A DNA stretch of 64,000 nucleotides, from assembly GCF_009852415.1 (NCBI RefSeq), contig NZ_WOXS01000002.1, forward strand, positions 2,502,501 through 2,566,500. The letters are read 5' to 3'. Position numbers and translations under genes: made by a program. The DNA comes from Streptomyces sp. Tu 3180 (GTDB lineage Bacteria; Actinomycetota; Actinomycetes; Streptomycetales; Streptomycetaceae). A model generated the notes under the pieces. The model did no database searches and was not told the DNA's origin. It was given only the letters and a program-made list of their open reading frames with translations. Position 1 is the stretch's first letter. Every line of letters starts with the position of its first letter. Positions 62,085 to 64,000 of the stretch are shown one piece after another.

Positions 62085-62701
62085 GGCAGGCCGGACTGAT
62101 CGCGGGGGCCGCGGCGACCGTGCTCGTCGCGGCCGGCGCGATCAGCTACGCGGTCGCCGGGGACGAGGGGTCGGACCGGCCCCCCTCCGCCGGGTCCGCG
62201 GACGCCGGGTTCGCCCGGGACATGGCCGTGCACCATCAGCAGGCCGTCGAGATGTCGTACATCGTGCGGGACCGGACGGACGACGAGGAGGTCCGGCGGC
62301 TCGCCTACGACATCGCCCAGACGCAGGCCAACCAGCGGGGCATGCTGCTGGGCTGGCTCGACCTGTGGGAGCTGCCGAAGGTGTCCGCCGATCCGCCGAT
62401 GACGTGGATGGGCATGGGGGACGCGGCCTCCGGCAAGGACGGGGCGTTGATGCCGGGGATGGCGACCAACGCCGAGATGAAGCGGCTGGGGACCCTGAGC
62501 GGGAAGCAGGCGGAGGTCTTCTACCTCCAGCTCATGACGGACCATCACAAGGGCGGGGTCCACATGGCTCAGGGGTGTGTCCGCGCGTGCGAGGTCCGGG
62601 TGGAGAAGCGGCTCGCCCGGGGCATGGTGGAGGCGCAGGAGTCGGAGATCGCGCTGATGGCGGAGATGCTGGAGGAGCGGGGGGCGGCGCCCCGGCCCTA
62701 G
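62081..62701 (+). CDS. DUF305 membrane-anchored protein
   Basis: The 206-aa protein has an N-terminal hydrophobic anchor or signal peptide (about 1-26) and a DUF305 domain. The domain has the metal-binding-like repeats FARDMAVHHQQAVEMSYIV (near residue 45) and LQLMTDHHKGGVHMAQ (near residue 150), each with a His-His pair typical of this ferritin-like four-helix fold. DUF305 and DUF3105 genes are often paired, and a role in copper or other metal handling is suspected for some members. Its TAG stop lies within the first four bases of the MITE-like element at 62698, so the element may have supplied the present C-terminus. Confidence 0.9.
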   Translation: MRQAGLIAGAAATVLVAAGAISYAVAGDEGSDRPPSAGSADAGFARDMAVHHQQAVEMSYIVRDRTDDEEVRRLAYDIAQTQANQRGMLLGWLDLWELPKVSADPPMTWMGMGDAASGKDGALMPGMATNAEMKRLGTLSGKQAEVFYLQLMTDHHKGGVHMAQGCVRACEVRVEKRLARGMVEAQESEIALMAEMLEERGAAPRP

Positions 62702-62888
62702 GGGGTGTCGTTTGGATCTTGCCGGGGTCGCGGGGCCCGGCACGCGCATCTGCGGCGTTGTCGTCGGTTGCCGGGGCTCCGCCCTGGCGCCCTCCTCCGC
62801 CTTGCGTCCGCACGCACCAGCCCCCGCTCGGATCGGTCCGCAAGGCACCGTTGCCCGGAGCCGGCCTGATCCGAACGACACCCCCTAG
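62698..62888. mobile_element. 191-bp MITE-like element with terminal inverted repeats
   Basis: The ends CTAGGGGGTGTCGTTTGGAT (left) and, on the other strand, CTAGGGGGTGTCGTTCGGAT (right) are 21-bp inverted repeats, including one more base each, with one mismatch. The interior is non-coding, GC-rich and partly self-complementary. I have seen similar non-autonomous elements dispersed in Streptomyces genomes. It fills the gap between the DUF305 gene and nadE, apart from about 110 bp. Confidence 0.8.
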
Positions 62889-62985
62889 CGGCCCGTCCCG
62901 GCGGCCCGTCCCGGCGGCTTCCGGCAGCTTCGGGCGCTCCGTCCCGGCGGTCCGGGGCTCCCGGACATCGTGTCGCTCTGACGAT

Positions 62986-62991
62986 TACACT
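62986..62991 (+). promoter_or_regulatory. -10 element of nadE, leaderless promoter
   Basis: TACACT lies 6 bp before GTG 62998. CGGACA at 62962-62967 is a -35 candidate at 18-bp spacing. No Shine-Dalgarno sequence is present. Confidence 0.65.
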
Positions 62992-62997
62992 GGGCCC

Positions 62998-64000
62998 GTG
63001 CCTCAACTACGTCTCGCCCTGAATCAGATCGACTCGCGCGTCGGTGACCTCGCCGGCAACGCCGAAACGATTGTCCGCTGGACCCGGCACTCCGCCGAAC
63101 AGGGAGCCCACCTGGTGGCGTTCCCGGAGATGGCGCTGACCGGGTATCCCGTCGAGGACCTCGCCCTCAGGTCGTCCTTCGTGGAGGCCTCCCGGGCGGC
63201 CCTGCGCTCGCTCGCCGCGCGGCTCGCCGAGGAGGGCTTCGGGGAGCTGCCGGTGGTCGTCGGCTACCTCGACCGCAGCGCGACCGCCCAGCCCAAGTAC
63301 GGACAGCCGGCGGGAGCGCCGCAGAACGCCGCGGCCGTGCTGTACGGCGGCGAGGTGGTGCTGAGCTTCGCCAAGCACCACCTGCCGAACTACGGGGTCT
63401 TCGACGAGTTCCGCTACTTCGTGCCGGGCGACACCATGCCGGTGGTGCGGGTGCACGGGGTCGACGTCGCCCTCGCCATCTGCGAGGACCTGTGGCAGGA
63501 CGGGGGGCGGGTGCCCGCGGCCCGGTCCGCCGGGGCCGGGCTGCTCCTGTCGATCAACGCCTCGCCGTACGAGCGCGACAAGGACGACACCCGGCTGGAG
63601 CTCGTGCGCAAGCGGGCGCAGGAGGCCGGGTGCACGACCGCCTACCTCGCGATGATGGGCGGGCAGGACGACCTCGTCTTCGACGGCGACTCGATCGTCG
63701 TCGACCGCGACGGCGAGGTCGTGACGCGTGCGCCGCAGTTCGCCGAGGAGTGCCTCGTGGTCGACCTCGACCTGCCCGCGGCGGCCGCGGACGCGCCGGC
63801 GGGGGTCGTCGACGACGGGTTGCGGATCGACCGGGTCGTGCTGTCCGGGACGCCGCTGCCCGCGTACGAGCCGGAGCTGCCCGGCGGGTACGCGCAGCGG
63901 CTCGACGACGACGAGGAGGTGTACTCCGCGCTGGTCGTCGGGTTGCGGGCGTACGTCGTGAAGAACGGGTTCCGGTCCGTGCTGATCGGGCTGTCCGGGG
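62998..64000 (+). CDS. nadE: glutamine-dependent NAD+ synthetase, N-terminal part (runs off the window)
   Basis: The first 334 codons of NadE are present. The N-terminal nitrilase-like glutaminase domain (1-270) shows the catalytic Glu44 in AFPEMALTGYP, the Lys in LSFAKHHLPNYGVFDEFRYF and the Cys in ALAICEDLWQDGG. It is followed by a linker and the start of the ATP-dependent synthetase domain (VYSALVVGLRAYVVKNGFRSVLIGLSG), cut within the P-loop. The enzyme amidates nicotinic acid adenine dinucleotide to NAD+ with ammonia from glutamine, fitting the nitrogen-metabolism theme. GTG 62998 directly follows TACACT at 6 bp, suggesting leaderless translation. Confidence 0.96.
   Translation, partial: MPQLRLALNQIDSRVGDLAGNAETIVRWTRHSAEQGAHLVAFPEMALTGYPVEDLALRSSFVEASRAALRSLAARLAEEGFGELPVVVGYLDRSATAQPKYGQPAGAPQNAAAVLYGGEVVLSFAKHHLPNYGVFDEFRYFVPGDTMPVVRVHGVDVALAICEDLWQDGGRVPAARSAGAGLLLSINASPYERDKDDTRLELVRKRAQEAGCTTAYLAMMGGQDDLVFDGDSIVVDRDGEVVTRAPQFAEECLVVDLDLPAAAADAPAGVVDDGLRIDRVVLSGTPLPAYEPELPGGYAQRLDDDEEVYSALVVGLRAYVVKNGFRSVLIGLSG

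Overview
This 64 kb window is a high-GC actinobacterial chromosome segment and almost certainly comes from a Streptomyces. The evidence is the strong G/C bias at third codon positions, the frequent GTG and TTG starts, and gene content and order that I recognise from the S. coelicolor aceE-lipBA-glnA-glnII-malEFG-glnE-nadE region. The organism call rests on recalled synteny and family knowledge, not on a database search. No rRNA, tRNA, CRISPR array, prophage or plasmid functions were seen, so most of the window is core genome.

Layout. Positions 1-9775 hold the tail of a GntR/FCD regulator, aceE (pyruvate dehydrogenase E1), a WYL regulator, a DUF4240 protein, a peptidoglycan amidase divergent from a MarP-like membrane serine protease, an SDR epimerase and an FAD amine-oxidase-like enzyme. 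Positions 9854-13523 hold a TPR regulator and lipB-lipA. Positions 13708-25997 form a nitrogen-control block: a small protein, glnA (GSI) and glnII (GSII), all preceded by GlnR-type boxes. It also contains a GlnRII-like regulator, a DUF4191 protein, an RDD protein, an ArsC-like protein, a secreted DPBB-like protein, a second epimerase and a two-component system. Positions 26216-31540 hold a secreted DUF1996 protein, a lipoprotein, a sigma-like/membrane fusion, a TetR regulator and a tautomerase.

Positions 31595-46436 form an alpha-glucan utilisation island. It has a 1803-aa secreted amylase-pullulanase fusion, an AraC/GyrI-like regulator, a secreted alpha-amylase, an alpha-glucosidase, the maltose ABC transporter malEFG and the repressor malR. 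A shared CTTGCTGwAA operator-like element precedes the pullulanase, amylase and malE genes. The secreted enzymes would release maltodextrins, MalEFG would import them, AglA would hydrolyse them, and MalR would gate the set.

Positions 46569-64000 hold a PAP2 membrane enzyme, glnE (GS adenylyltransferase), a glyoxalase-fold protein, a holin-X/DUF3618 membrane operon, a 31-aa membrane peptide, an XRE/DUF397 pair, a pectate lyase, a hypothetical gene flanked by a duplicated glnA2 tail, and glnA2. They are followed by a flavohemoglobin with convergent nsrR (both with NsrR-like boxes), a DUF3105/DUF305 pair, a 191-bp MITE-like element and the 5' part of nadE. GlnE can modify GlnA at Tyr397, which is present here. 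GlnA2 lacks that tyrosine.

The most unusual structures are: the glnA2 3'-end duplication flanking an orphan gene; a short tandem repeat derived from the glnE 3' end; the MITE whose inverted repeat supplies the stop codon of a DUF305 gene; the ECF-sigma-like/membrane fusion protein; an NsrR with widened cysteine spacing; and about ten genes whose promoters predict leaderless mRNAs.
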